64,000 bases of DNA from Kibdelosporangium sp. MJ126-NF4 (GCF_000826545.1 NZ_CDME01000017.1:124001-188000); one strand, 5' to 3'; positions 18,970 to 28,656 are shown, numbered from the stretch's first letter. The notes: generated by a model from the sequence alone, not told the origin. Made by a program: numbers and translations.

Positions 18970-19941
18970 GTGACAGCGCAGCTGAAGGCACCGAAAACGC
19001 CGGTCAGGACGTGGATCGTCGTGCTCTGGGCGGTGCCGTCGGTGCTGTTCCTCGCGTTCGCCCTGCTGCGACTGCTCGGCGTGACCGGCAACCGGTACAT
19101 CATCGGCACGGTCGCGCTGACGCCGTACATCGGCGTGGTCGGGCTCGTACTGGGGGCTTTCGGCCTGCTCATGCGCCGCTGGATCTTCGGCGGGGTCGTG
19201 CTTGCGTTCGCGATGGTCGTCAGCGCCGCCGTCGTGCCGCGGGTGATCTCCGACAAGCAGCCCACGGTGTTCGGGCCGCGACTGACCGTGATGTCGGCGA
19301 ACCTGTACGTCGGCCGCGCGGACGCCGTGGCGCTGCTGGACATGGTGCGTCAGCACAACGTGGAGGTGCTGAGCCTGCAGGAACTCAGCCCGGCGATGGT
19401 GCAGGACCTCGACCGGGCCGGGATCGACCGGGTGCTGCCGTACCGGTTGTTCGAGCCACAGCGCGGCGGGGCCGGTTCGGGGCTGGCGTCGAAGTACCCG
19501 CTGCGGCCGACCCAGATCGCCGACCCGGCGACGTTCGCGCAGCCCAGCGCGATCGTGGACCTGCCGGGGGTGGTGGATCCCGAGGTCCTCGTCGTGCACA
19601 CCGCGCCGGGCGTGGAGGAGCAGTGGGCGGGCACGTGGAAGGCCGAACTGGCCGAACTTCCCGGCACCACGACCAAGAGCAACCCGAGGATGCTGATCGG
19701 CGACTTCAACGCCACGCTCGACCACCCCGACCTGCGGGACGTGATCAGCCGCGGCTATGTCGACGTGGCCGAACGCCACGGCAGCGGGCTGACGCCCACG
19801 TGGCCCGCGGGGATCTGGCCGCCGCCGGTCACCATCGACCACTTCCTCGTCGACGCGCTGTGCGCGGTCGTCGATTACCAGGTGTTCGACCTGCCAGGCA
19901 GCGACCACCGGGCTGTGCTGGCCACGCTCAACCTGCCGTGA
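18970..19941 (+). CDS. Membrane-anchored endonuclease/exonuclease/phosphatase family protein
   Basis: 323 aa from GTG 18970. Three N-terminal membrane segments (about 15-95) are followed by an EEP domain: metal-binding Asn in SANLYVGR, catalytic Glu in LQELSP, GDFNATLD (Asp-Asn pair) and the final SDHRAV His. The catalytic domain is likely extracytoplasmic. It is divergent from the DrrA gene (100 bp between starts). Substrate (nucleic acid, inositol phosphate or sphingolipid) cannot be told. Confidence 0.85.
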   Translation: MTAQLKAPKTPVRTWIVVLWAVPSVLFLAFALLRLLGVTGNRYIIGTVALTPYIGVVGLVLGAFGLLMRRWIFGGVVLAFAMVVSAAVVPRVISDKQPTVFGPRLTVMSANLYVGRADAVALLDMVRQHNVEVLSLQELSPAMVQDLDRAGIDRVLPYRLFEPQRGGAGSGLASKYPLRPTQIADPATFAQPSAIVDLPGVVDPEVLVVHTAPGVEEQWAGTWKAELAELPGTTTKSNPRMLIGDFNATLDHPDLRDVISRGYVDVAERHGSGLTPTWPAGIWPPPVTIDHFLVDALCAVVDYQVFDLPGSDHRAVLATLNLP

Positions 19942-19956
19942 CCAGGCGGGTGGGGT

Positions 19957-20009
19957 GCAACGAAGGCCACCTTCGTTGCAGCCGGTGCACCGAAGGCCAC
20001 ATTGGTTGC
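19957..20009. repeat. Two 23-bp intergenic repeats (locus B)
   Basis: Units lie at 19957-19979 and 19987-20009, between two convergent genes. The first is itself a hairpin: GCAACGAAGG pairs perfectly with CCTTCGTTGC around a 3-base loop. It starts 16 bp after one stop codon and ends 6 bp before the sirtuin stop on the other strand, so it is placed like a bidirectional terminator. Confidence 0.9.
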
Positions 20010-20014
20010 GTGGG

Positions 20015-20827
20015 TCAGCGCGGGAGCACCCGGCGGTTCAGTTCGGTCAGGGCGGCGAGTGCGCCGAGCGGCAACTGGACACCTCGGCCGTGCCGGATCT
20101 CCGGCTCGCGGGGGTTGATCCGGATCAGCGCGCCGGTGCGGGCCGAGGCCAGTTCGGACATCCGGCGCACGGTCGGGATCGCGCTGCCCGCGCCCAGTTC
20201 GATCACCACGAGGCCGTCCTGGCGGGTCCGCCAGCGGGACACGTCGGCCAGGATCGCCTCGCTGCGCGTGCCCTGCCAGTCGTAGTCGCCGAACATCAGG
20301 ATGTTCGGCCGGGCCAAGCCGCCGCAGCCGGGGCAGCCCGGCAGGTCACCGATGGCCCGCATCGTGTCCTCGTCGACCGTGACGTCCGGTCCGGCGGGCC
20401 AGATCGGCTGGCCACAGTGGGCGAAACACTGCAGGTGGTGGATCGACCCGTGCACCTCGGCCACGTGCTCGTCCGGGAATCCGGCCTTCTGGAACTGGCC
20501 GTCCACGTTGGACGTGAAGACCCTGGTCGGCTTACCCCAGCCACGGACGATGTGGAAGCCGTTGTGCGGCTTGGTTTCCCGGTAGAGCCGCAGCCGATGG
20601 CCGTAGAAACCCCATGCCAGCGCGGGATCCTCGCCGAAGTGCACCGGGTCGGCGAGCTCGACGAAGCTCATACCGAGCCGCTCGTACGGCGGGTAGGCGC
20701 GCCAGAAGCCTTCGTCACCACGAAAGTCCGGCAGTCCGGAGTCGACACCCATCCCTGCACCGGCGCACACCAGTAACGAACTCGCGCCGCGGATCAGCTC
20801 CGCGGCGCGAGACAGTGCGTCCTTCAT
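20015..20827 (-). CDS. Sir2 family NAD-dependent deacetylase-like protein
   Basis: 270 aa. Sirtuin motifs are visible: GAGMGVDSGLPDFRG (NAD loop, about 23-37), TSNVDGQFQKAGF, catalytic His in EVHGS, zinc-finger-like Cys pairs (CFAHC and CPGC), and GAGSAIPTVRR for cofactor binding. Sirtuins remove acyl groups from lysines using NAD. The unusual EGFWRAYPPYERLG segment groups it with a bacterial Sir2 subfamily. The ATG overlaps the stop of the MhuD-like gene by 4 bp, implying co-translation. Confidence 0.9.
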   Translation of the reverse strand: MKDALSRAAELIRGASSLLVCAGAGMGVDSGLPDFRGDEGFWRAYPPYERLGMSFVELADPVHFGEDPALAWGFYGHRLRLYRETKPHNGFHIVRGWGKPTRVFTSNVDGQFQKAGFPDEHVAEVHGSIHHLQCFAHCGQPIWPAGPDVTVDEDTMRAIGDLPGCPGCGGLARPNILMFGDYDWQGTRSEAILADVSRWRTRQDGLVVIELGAGSAIPTVRRMSELASARTGALIRINPREPEIRHGRGVQLPLGALAALTELNRRVLPR

Positions 20828-21132
20828 TCAGGCTGGATCATCTCGACGACCTCGAACTCCAGCAGGCTGGAGCCGGTCGCCACCGGCTTGTCGCTCGGCG
20901 GACCGGAGTGCGCGGCCATGGCCGGGCCTGCCCGCCACGCCTGGAACGCCTCGTCGCTCTCCCAGTGCGTCATCACGAAGTAGCGTGTGTCGCCGCTGAC
21001 CGGGCGCAGCAGTTCGAAGCCGAGGAAGCCGGGGGAGTCCTTGATGGTGCTCGCCCTGGCCGCGAACCGCTTCTCCAGTTCGGCGCCGTTGCCATCGGGG
21101 ACTTCGATCGCGTTGATCTTCACAACTGCCAT
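20824..21132 (-). CDS. mhuD: Heme-degrading monooxygenase, MhuD type
   Basis: 102 aa ABM-fold protein. The residues known to bind and break heme in M. tuberculosis MhuD are conserved in place: Asn7, Trp66 and His75, within MAVVKINAIEVP, THWESDEAFQAW and AMAAHSG. The C-terminal LLEFEVVE strand also matches. MhuD opens heme to mycobilins, releasing iron without CO. The chromosomal neighbourhood matches Rv3592 as well. It is the first gene of a two-gene operon with the sirtuin. No iron box was found in the 36 bp before it. Confidence 0.9.
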   Translation of the reverse strand: MAVVKINAIEVPDGNGAELEKRFAARASTIKDSPGFLGFELLRPVSGDTRYFVMTHWESDEAFQAWRAGPAMAAHSGPPSDKPVATGSSLLEFEVVEMIQPE

Positions 21133-21168
21133 GAGCCCCAGCGTACTGACACGGCATGATGCGCAGCT

Positions 21169-21690
21169 ATGGCTCATACGGTGGCGGTGTTCTTCGACGA
21201 CGAGGCGGAACGCGCGGTCAGGGCGTTGTGGCGCAGGCTTGACCAGGCCGGAGTGCCGAGCCTGGCCGGCCACCCGAACGGCCGCTGGGCGCCGCGTGTG
21301 ACGTTCGCCGCCGCCAAGCAGATCCCCCGCAGGACCCGTGACCTGCTCAAGGACGAACTGCGCACGCTGGCCATCCCGAACCTGTGGCTGTCCAACCTCG
21401 GCACGTTCCCGAGCACCGAGAACGTGCTGATGCTCGGCGCGGTCGTGGACGCCGAACTGCTGGCCGTGCACTCCGCGATCCACGACGTGCTGGCCGGACG
21501 CGTGCAGTCGCCGGAGGCCTACTGGCTGCCGGGCTCGTGGACACCGCACTGCACGCTCGCCCAGGGCGTCGAGCACCACCGGCTGATCGAGGGCTTCGCC
21601 GCGTTGCACCCGGTGACGCGGATCGAGGCGCGTGTGGAGCACGTGGCGATCGTGGACACGCAGACCGCCGAGGTCGAGATCGTCAAGTGA
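21169..21690 (+). CDS. 2'-5' RNA ligase-like (2H phosphoesterase superfamily) protein
   Basis: 173 aa. The superfamily needs two H-x-T/S motifs. Here the second is intact (TPHCTLAQG, about 126-129) but the first place reads PRVTFA, so His is replaced by Arg. Strand/helix pattern otherwise fits. It may be a single-motif, non-catalytic member or use a different residue. It is divergent from mhuD and its 3' end overlaps the convergent hydrolase by 8 bp. Confidence 0.7.
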   Translation: MAHTVAVFFDDEAERAVRALWRRLDQAGVPSLAGHPNGRWAPRVTFAAAKQIPRRTRDLLKDELRTLAIPNLWLSNLGTFPSTENVLMLGAVVDAELLAVHSAIHDVLAGRVQSPEAYWLPGSWTPHCTLAQGVEHHRLIEGFAALHPVTRIEARVEHVAIVDTQTAEVEIVK

Positions 21691-22426
21691 GCGACGACAG
21701 GAACGCCTCCACCGCACCGCGGTAGATCTCCGGCTGGTCGCGGTGCACGACGTGCCCGGCGCCCGGTACGACGATGTGCGTGCCGCCGCCGGGTGAGCGG
21801 ACCGGCATCCGGCTCATCTGGCCGGGTGGCATGGCGCTGTTCTCGGCCTCGATCGCCAGCATCGGGCACTGGATCTTCTCGACCAGGTCCCAGTAGTCCC
21901 GTTCACCCCATTCGTTGGCGATCGGGTAGAGCCGCTCCAGGTCCGCGATCAGGTGGTAGCCGTCCTCGCGTTCCTCGAAGAGTTCGATGAAGTGGTCGCC
22001 GTACTGCCCGAAGAACTCCTTGACGTGCGCCAGCGACTGGAACGGCACCGGCCACGAGTCGAAGTAGGTCCTCCAGCGGTCCACGGTCTTGCCGGTCTGG
22101 TCGGGAGCCATGTCCTCCACGACGATGCCCGTGACCAGTTCCGGGTGGGTCGCGGCCAGTGCCCACGCGTGCAGGCCGCCCATCGAGTGCCCGATCACGA
22201 CCGACGGCCCGAGCTCACGGACGACGTGGGCGGCGTCGGCCACGAAGTCCTCGGTTCGTCCGGTCTGGACCGGGTTGCGCCCGTGCGCGCGGGCGTCGAT
22301 GCCGACCACGCGGCCGTAGCGCGTCAGCCACTGCGCCACCGGCCACCAGATCGTCGCCCGGCCCATCAGCCCGTGCAGCAACAGAATGCCCTGGCCACGG
22401 CCGCCGAACTCGACCACATCGCGCAT
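21683..22426 (-). CDS. Alpha/beta-fold hydrolase
   Basis: 247 aa. The oxyanion HGLMG loop, nucleophile elbow GHSMGG (Ser about 100) and C-terminal catalytic His in PGAGHVVH are present; the acid is probably in the AENSAMPPG region. Position resembles Rv3591c, an uncharacterised hydrolase. It is divergent from the M1 peptidase gene. Substrate unknown (ester or haloalkane-like). Confidence 0.85.
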   Translation of the reverse strand: MRDVVEFGGRGQGILLLHGLMGRATIWWPVAQWLTRYGRVVGIDARAHGRNPVQTGRTEDFVADAAHVVRELGPSVVIGHSMGGLHAWALAATHPELVTGIVVEDMAPDQTGKTVDRWRTYFDSWPVPFQSLAHVKEFFGQYGDHFIELFEEREDGYHLIADLERLYPIANEWGERDYWDLVEKIQCPMLAIEAENSAMPPGQMSRMPVRSPGGGTHIVVPGAGHVVHRDQPEIYRGAVEAFLSSLT

Positions 22427-22466
22427 TCGACCCCATCCTCACACCGCGTTCGTTACGTTAGGCCGC

Positions 22467-23912
22467 ATGGACCACCCGCGCGGCCGCATCGCCACGACCC
22501 TTGTCGTGGCCTCCATTTTGGTCGCGGGATGCACCAGCTCACCACCGGACACCCAGGCCCCACAGTCGAACCAGCCATCGCCGAGCACGTCGGCCGAAGG
22601 CGTCGGAGACCCGTACTACCCGAACGACGGCAACGGCGGGTACGACGTCGCCGACTACAACGTCTCGATCGGCTACGACCCGGCGGCGGGCATCCTCGAC
22701 GGCGACACGACCGTCACGGCCAGGGCAACCGCGCAGCTGGACAAGTTCCACCTCGACCTGGTCGGCTTCGACGTCGCGGGCGTCGACGTCGACGACAAAC
22801 CGGCGAAGTTCAGCCGCGAGGGCGAGCACGAGCTCGTGATCACGCCGTCGGCGCCGGTGGCCAAGGACGCGCAGTTCAAGGCCCGTGTCCGCTACAAGGG
22901 CAAGCCCGAGTTGAAGGACGACGGCCAACTCGGCACGAACGGCTGGCAGAAGTCCAAGTCCGGTGGCGCGTTCGTGGCCGGTGAGCCGCACTCGGCCACG
23001 TTCTGGTTCCCCGCCAACGACCACCCGCGCGACAAGGCCAAGTTCCGGCTCACCGCACGCGTGCCGTCCGGCTGGTCGGTCGTGTCCAACGGCCGCGAGG
23101 AGCCGTCCACCACGGACAACGGGTGGACGACGTTCCGCTGGGTCGAGGAGACCCGGCTGGCCACGTACCTGACCACGGTCGGGATCGACAAGTGGACCTT
23201 CGAGCGTTCGGCGCTGGCCGACGGCACACCCGTGGTCTCCGCGTACGCGCCCGGCGTCGAGGACAAGAAACAACTCGAATCGCGGCTGCCCGAAATCCTG
23301 GACTTCCTCGTCTCGAAATTCGGTCCATATCCGCAGAAAGCGGCAGGCGGGATCTACCTGAACGAGGACATCGGGTTCTCACTGGAAACCCAGGGCAGGC
23401 CGATCTACGCCAAATGGACGAACCTGGAGACGGTGGTGCACGAGAACGCGCACCAGTGGTTCGGCGATTCCGTCTCGGTCGACACATGGGCCGATATCTG
23501 TCTCAACGAGTGTTTCGCGAGTTACTCGCAATGGCTGTGGGCCGAGGCGAAGGACAACAAACAGAACCTGGACCAGCGCTACCGGTCGGCGATCGACAAG
23601 GTGCGGACGCGCGAGTCGTACTGGGCCAACAAGCTCTACGGAATGGGACAGGGCAAAGAGTTCCACGGCGTGTACGACAAGGGCATCCTCGCGATGCACG
23701 CCCTGCGCAGGCAGATCGGCGACGACGCCTTCAACCGCGTGCTGAAGGAATGGCCCGCAGCGCACAAGGACGGCAACGCCTCGTGGCCGCAGTTCGAGGA
23801 GTTCGTCCAGAAGATCGCAGGCCAGGACCTGCGCGGCTTCTACGACGCGTGGTTCCGCGGCGACAGGATCCCCGCCGACCAGTACCTCTACCCAGGCTCC
23901 CTGCGCCCCTAG
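22467..23912 (+). CDS. M1 family zinc metallopeptidase, lipoprotein
   Basis: 481 aa from ATG 22467. A signal peptide ends in the lipobox LVAGC, so the protein is anchored outside the membrane. The zinc site is HENAH (325-329) followed 18 residues later by Glu348 (LNECF), fitting HExxH-x18-E. The aminopeptidase GAMEN loop is not intact (GGIYLNEDIGFSLE instead), common in this actinobacterial branch. Likely trims extracellular peptides. Confidence 0.9.
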   Translation: MDHPRGRIATTLVVASILVAGCTSSPPDTQAPQSNQPSPSTSAEGVGDPYYPNDGNGGYDVADYNVSIGYDPAAGILDGDTTVTARATAQLDKFHLDLVGFDVAGVDVDDKPAKFSREGEHELVITPSAPVAKDAQFKARVRYKGKPELKDDGQLGTNGWQKSKSGGAFVAGEPHSATFWFPANDHPRDKAKFRLTARVPSGWSVVSNGREEPSTTDNGWTTFRWVEETRLATYLTTVGIDKWTFERSALADGTPVVSAYAPGVEDKKQLESRLPEILDFLVSKFGPYPQKAAGGIYLNEDIGFSLETQGRPIYAKWTNLETVVHENAHQWFGDSVSVDTWADICLNECFASYSQWLWAEAKDNKQNLDQRYRSAIDKVRTRESYWANKLYGMGQGKEFHGVYDKGILAMHALRRQIGDDAFNRVLKEWPAAHKDGNASWPQFEEFVQKIAGQDLRGFYDAWFRGDRIPADQYLYPGSLRP

Positions 23913-23923
23913 CGCTGACCCAG

Positions 23924-23976
23924 GCAACCAATGTGGCCTTCGGTGCACTGGCCGCAACCAAGGCGGCCTTCGTTGC
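23924..23976. repeat. Two 23-bp intergenic repeats (locus C)
   Basis: Units at 23924-23946 and 23954-23976, both in reverse orientation to locus A, fill the gap between the convergent M1 peptidase and mutY stops. They begin 12 bp after the peptidase stop and end 9 bp before the mutY stop. Confidence 0.9.
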
Positions 23977-23985
23977 GTCCGAGCC

Positions 23986-24852
23986 CTAGTGTTCGCCGGG
24001 GAGGGCGAAGAGGCCGGTCTTGGTCTGCTCGAGCAGGCCGTCGACCAGCAGTGAGTCCAGGCAACGGTCGCGTTGGGCGTTGTCGGCCCACACCGCGTCC
24101 AGCCTGACGCGCTCGACCGGGCCGTCGGTGCCTCGCAGGACGTCCAGCAGCAGGCCGCGGACCTGGCGGTCGGTTCCGGCGAACCGCTGCACCGGCTTGA
24201 GCGGCCCGCTGTACTCCGGCCTGCCCGCGTGCTGCCACGCGCAGTCGCCGAGCAGCGGACAGTCGACGCAGCGCGGATTCTTCGCCGTGCACACCAGGGC
24301 GCCGAGTTCCATCAGCGCGATCGACATCGTCGCGGCCGGTCCGGTCTGTGCGGGCAGGAGTTTCTCCACGTCGGCCATGTCACGGGTGTTCGACGCCGGA
24401 CCGGCGTCACCGGCGCCGTGCACCGCGCGGGCGACCACGCGCCGGACGTTCGTGTCGACGACCGGAGCGCGTTGGCCGTAGGCGAAAACCGCCACCGCAC
24501 GGGCGGTGTACGCGCCGATGCCGGGCAGGCCGAGCAGCGTGTCCACATCAGACGGCACGATGTCGTTGTGGTCACGGGCGATCACGCCCGCCGCCTCGTG
24601 CAGCCGCAACGCCCTGCGCGGATAGCCGAGTTTTCCCCACGCCCGCACGACTTCGCCCTGCGAGACGGCGGCGAGGCCGGACGGCAGCGGCCAGCGCGCC
24701 ATCCACTCCAGCCAGATCGGCTCGACCCGGGAGACCGGGGTCTGCTGCAGCATGATCTCGCTGACCAGCACACCCCACGCGGGCGTGTCCGGTTGGCGCC
24801 ACGGCAGGTCACGCTTGTTCTTTGAGTACCAGTCGATCAGCAGTTCGTCCAT
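23986..24852 (-). CDS. mutY: A/G-specific adenine DNA glycosylase
   Basis: 288 aa from ATG 24852. Removes A opposite 8-oxoG in base-excision repair. The catalytic Glu in VSEIMLQQT, the helix-hairpin-helix LPGIGAYTA with downstream catalytic Asp (VVDTNVRR), and a [4Fe-4S] loop C-x6-C-x2-C-x5-C (VCTAKNPRCVDCPLLGDC) are all present. The C-terminal NUDIX-like 8-oxoG domain is absent or very short, as in many actinobacteria. The carbonic anhydrase gene precedes it by 14 bp on the same strand. Confidence 0.95.
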   Translation of the reverse strand: MDELLIDWYSKNKRDLPWRQPDTPAWGVLVSEIMLQQTPVSRVEPIWLEWMARWPLPSGLAAVSQGEVVRAWGKLGYPRRALRLHEAAGVIARDHNDIVPSDVDTLLGLPGIGAYTARAVAVFAYGQRAPVVDTNVRRVVARAVHGAGDAGPASNTRDMADVEKLLPAQTGPAATMSIALMELGALVCTAKNPRCVDCPLLGDCAWQHAGRPEYSGPLKPVQRFAGTDRQVRGLLLDVLRGTDGPVERVRLDAVWADNAQRDRCLDSLLVDGLLEQTKTGLFALPGEH

Positions 24853-24866
24853 CGACCGGAATTCTC

Positions 24867-25358
24867 TCAGACGACCTCGGTGAGCTCCCCGGTGTGCACG
24901 TCGTAGACGAAGCCGCGGACCAGGTCGGTGTGCGGCAGGTAGATCGCGTGCCGCACCCGGCTCATCGAGGTCCGGACGCTGTCCTTGACCTCGCGGAACG
25001 CCTCGACCGACCACGTCGGCCGCAGTCCGCTCGCCTGTTCGAGCTCGTCCTTGAAACCGTCCTCGGTGACTGTCTGTAGTCCGCAGTTGGTGTGCTGGAC
25101 GATCATCACCTCGCGGGTGCCCAGCTTGCGCTGGCTCAGCGCCAGCGACCGGACCACGTCGTCGGTGACCACGCCGCCCGCGTTGCGCAGCACATGCGCC
25201 TCACCTTCGGCCAGCCCGAAAATGGCGAAGACCCGGATTCGGGCGTCCATGCAGGTCAGCAATGCGATACGCATCGACGGCTGCGGTGTGGACCGGTCGC
25301 CGAGCTGACGCTCGGTGAGCCCCGCATTACGCTGCAACAACTCGTCGATGGCAGTCAT
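24867..25358 (-). CDS. Beta-class carbonic anhydrase
   Basis: 163 aa from ATG 25358. Zinc ligands and catalytic dyad are visible: CMDAR (Cys, Asp-Arg pair) and HTNCG (His, Cys). It hydrates CO2. Length and sequence (EGEAHVLRNAGGVVTDDVVRSL) look like M. tuberculosis CanA (Rv1284) rather than CanB, which is what lies next to mutY there. Strand is also opposite to that expected for canB, so the gene may not be the positional orthologue. Confidence 0.92.
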   Translation of the reverse strand: MTAIDELLQRNAGLTERQLGDRSTPQPSMRIALLTCMDARIRVFAIFGLAEGEAHVLRNAGGVVTDDVVRSLALSQRKLGTREVMIVQHTNCGLQTVTEDGFKDELEQASGLRPTWSVEAFREVKDSVRTSMSRVRHAIYLPHTDLVRGFVYDVHTGELTEVV

Positions 25359-25487
25359 ACTCCGATGGAACCTGAGTCGGACCGGTCGCGCAATTGTCTG
25401 TAGATGGACATCACGAATCGGAACACAACCCGATCTAGTGAAGGTAAGGTCCACTGCTCTCGGTAGTGTCGGGACTACTTTTCGATC

Positions 25488-26171
25488 ATGAATGAGCCAA
25501 CGTCTATCTATTGGCGTCGGCGCATGGTCGCTATTGGCGGCGTGGTTGTCGCTCTCGTGGTGCTCGGCTGGGCCGCCGGTGGATTCTTCGGCGGCGGATC
25601 GCAGATCGAGGACACGGGTGCGGGCGTGCTGGAGTCCCAGCCGTCGTCCAGCCCGCCACCGCCGCCTCCGCCAGGGTCGCCGTCGTCGCAGACGTCGTCG
25701 ACCACATCGGCACCAGCACCGACGTCGTCAACGGAGACGACCACCACGTCACCGCCACCACCACCGCCGGACCCGAACCTGCCGTGTGCGGACGCCGCCA
25801 TGCAGGTCACGGTCGAGCTTGGCGCACCGCAGTACCGGGTCGGCCAGCGTCCGGTGCTCAGACTCGTGGTCACCAACACCGGAGCCGTGCCCTGCACCAG
25901 GGACATCAGCCGTTCACTGCGCGAGGTCCTGGTGACCACCGTGGACGGCACGGGCCGGTTGTGGTCGAGCAACGACTGCTACGGCCTCAGCCAGCCGGAC
26001 CTGCGGATCATGCAGCCGGGCGAACGGCAGCAGTTCGAAGTGAAATGGGCGGGCAGAACCTCGGCACCGGGCTGCCCGTCGAGACGCACGGCCGTACAGG
26101 CGGGCACTTACCACGTGTTCGGCAAACTGGGCCCGCTGACGAGCCCAGCCGTGCCACTCGTGCTCGTTTAG
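25488..26171 (+). CDS. Membrane-anchored protein with Pro/Ser/Thr linker, unknown function
   Basis: 227 aa. One membrane segment (about 12-34), a Pro/Ser/Thr-rich extracellular linker (about 50-95, with PPPPPPPG runs), then a folded beta-rich domain starting at Cys99 with three further Cys residues that could form disulfides, and motifs YRVGQRPVLRLVVTNTG and QPGERQQFEVKW. It corresponds in place and layout to Rv3587c. The domain looks like an immunoglobulin-like extracytoplasmic fold. Function unknown. Confidence 0.7.
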   Translation: MNEPTSIYWRRRMVAIGGVVVALVVLGWAAGGFFGGGSQIEDTGAGVLESQPSSSPPPPPPPGSPSSQTSSTTSAPAPTSSTETTTTSPPPPPPDPNLPCADAAMQVTVELGAPQYRVGQRPVLRLVVTNTGAVPCTRDISRSLREVLVTTVDGTGRLWSSNDCYGLSQPDLRIMQPGERQQFEVKWAGRTSAPGCPSRRTAVQAGTYHVFGKLGPLTSPAVPLVLV

Positions 26172-27268
26172 GGGCCGAACCAGCGTTCCTCGGCGGTCCG
26201 GGGCGCGGCGGCGGTCGTGCCGGGCAGGAACTCGGTCTCCAGCGTGATGCTGCGAGGCCGGGTCCGCTCGGACGGGCTGAGCAGCAGGCGGCCCGCGGCC
26301 TTGCCCTTCTCCAGCACGGGCTGGCGCACGGTGGTCAGGCCGACGCGCTCGGCCTCGATGATGCCGTCGAACCCGGTGACCGTCAGGTCCTGCGGGACGC
26401 GCAGGCCGCGCCGCTTGGCCTCGGCCAGCGCGCCGAGGGCGAGGATGTCCGACGTGCAGATCAGCGCGGTGATCTGCGGGTCCGAGTCGAGCAGTTGGGC
26501 CGCGCCGGACGCGCCCATCGCGCTGCTGTGGTCGAAGCGTTCGACGACGGGGACCGACGACCATTCCACGCCGACCGTCGCGAACGCGGAGGCCAGACCG
26601 CCGAGGCGGGCACGCTGTACGTGGAAGTGGGCGCTGTGCTGGCGGTCCACCGAGGCGAAGCCGTCGTTGCGGTCGCGGGCCAGCCGCATGCAGACCACGC
26701 CGATCCGGCGGTGGCCGAGGTTGATCAGCTTCTTGGCCAGTTCGGTGATGGCCGTGCCGTCGTCGATGCCGACGCGGTCGACGCCCTCGATGTGCGGCTG
26801 GTCGGCGATCACTGTCGGTACCGGCCGGGACAGCACGGCGGCGAGGTGCGGGTCGTCGTCGGGTACCGAGTAGACGACGAAACCGTCCACTCCGGCCCGG
26901 TGCACGGCGGCCACGTCCTCGCGCTCGGGGTTGACCGGCACCAGGTGCAGGCCCTGGCCCGCGCCCTCGCACGCCATGGCGAGGCCCTCGAGGAAGCCGA
27001 GTGCCGCCGGGTCGCGGAAGGCGTAGGAAAGGTTCTCGGTGAGCAGCAGGCCGACCGCACCGGCCTTGCGGGTGCGCAGTGAGCGGGCCACCGGGTCGGG
27101 ACCCGGGTAGCCCAGCCGTCTCGCGGTCTCCAGCACTCGTCGACGAAGCTCCGGAGACAGCTGGTCGGGCCGGTTGTAGGCATTCGACACCGTTGTTCGG
27201 GAGACCCCCAGTTCGGCCGCCAGCGAGGCCAGCGTCGCCGGTCGCCGTACATGAATTGACCGCGCCAT
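26168..27268 (-). CDS. LacI family transcriptional regulator
   Basis: 366 aa from ATG 27268; a TTG at 27295 would add nine residues. N-terminal HTH (TLASLAAELGVSRTTVSNAYNRP, about 11-35) with the hinge helix (DPVARSLRTRKAG), then a periplasmic-binding-protein-like sensor domain. It is divergent from the MsiK-type gene. Palindromes in the shared 267-bp region (27283-27293 and 27427-27438) are candidate operators. Its ligand is probably a sugar, by family. Confidence 0.88.
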   Translation of the reverse strand: MARSIHVRRPATLASLAAELGVSRTTVSNAYNRPDQLSPELRRRVLETARRLGYPGPDPVARSLRTRKAGAVGLLLTENLSYAFRDPAALGFLEGLAMACEGAGQGLHLVPVNPEREDVAAVHRAGVDGFVVYSVPDDDPHLAAVLSRPVPTVIADQPHIEGVDRVGIDDGTAITELAKKLINLGHRRIGVVCMRLARDRNDGFASVDRQHSAHFHVQRARLGGLASAFATVGVEWSSVPVVERFDHSSAMGASGAAQLLDSDPQITALICTSDILALGALAEAKRRGLRVPQDLTVTGFDGIIEAERVGLTTVRQPVLEKGKAAGRLLLSPSERTRPRSITLETEFLPGTTAAAPRTAEERWFGP

Positions 27269-27282
27269 GCGGTGACGGTAAC

Positions 27283-27293
27283 GGTTCAGAACC
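27283..27293. promoter_or_regulatory. Palindrome next to the LacI-type regulator start
   Basis: GGTTCAGAACC, a perfect odd palindrome, lies 15-25 bp before the regulator ATG, a place suited to autoregulation. Confidence 0.35.
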
Positions 27294-27367
27294 AATTGCA
27301 GAAGTCCGCCTGGGGGTGACTAGATCACTTCGTTGTTTTCCGAGGTACGGGCCGGGATATTCCGCCT

Positions 27368-27383
27368 GTTGGTCTAGACCACT
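27368..27383. promoter_or_regulatory. DasR-responsive element (dre) candidate 1
   Basis: GTTGGTCTAGACCACT matches the Streptomyces dre consensus ACTGGTCTAGACCACT everywhere except the first two bases, and contains a perfect 12-bp palindrome. It lies 153 bp before the MsiK-type gene. Confidence 0.65.
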
Positions 27384-27426
27384 CGAAAGGGTCATCTCGC
27401 CTGGTAGGACCGCCGGATAGCAGTGG

Positions 27427-27438
27427 GTAACCGGTTAC
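27427..27438. promoter_or_regulatory. Perfect 12-bp palindrome, candidate LacI-family operator
   Basis: GTAACCGGTTAC has the central CG and outer symmetry usual for LacI-family operators. It directly abuts the second dre-like site. Confidence 0.45.
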
Positions 27439-27454
27439 TTTGGTCTACACCACT
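27439..27454. promoter_or_regulatory. DasR-responsive element (dre) candidate 2
   Basis: TTTGGTCTACACCACT matches the dre consensus at 13 of 16 positions (14 if pyrimidine is allowed at position 2), 71 bp downstream of the first copy and 82 bp before the MsiK-type start. Confidence 0.55.
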
Positions 27455-27535
27455 TCGATACGCGCTGATGGCTGACGTTTTCCCAAAACCCAGCTACGGT
27501 GAGCGAGAACACAGCAGTAACCGAAGGGACAACAG

Positions 27536-28636
<1,101 letters not shown>

Positions 28637-28656
28637 CGTCTCCGCTCCCCCTCTCC

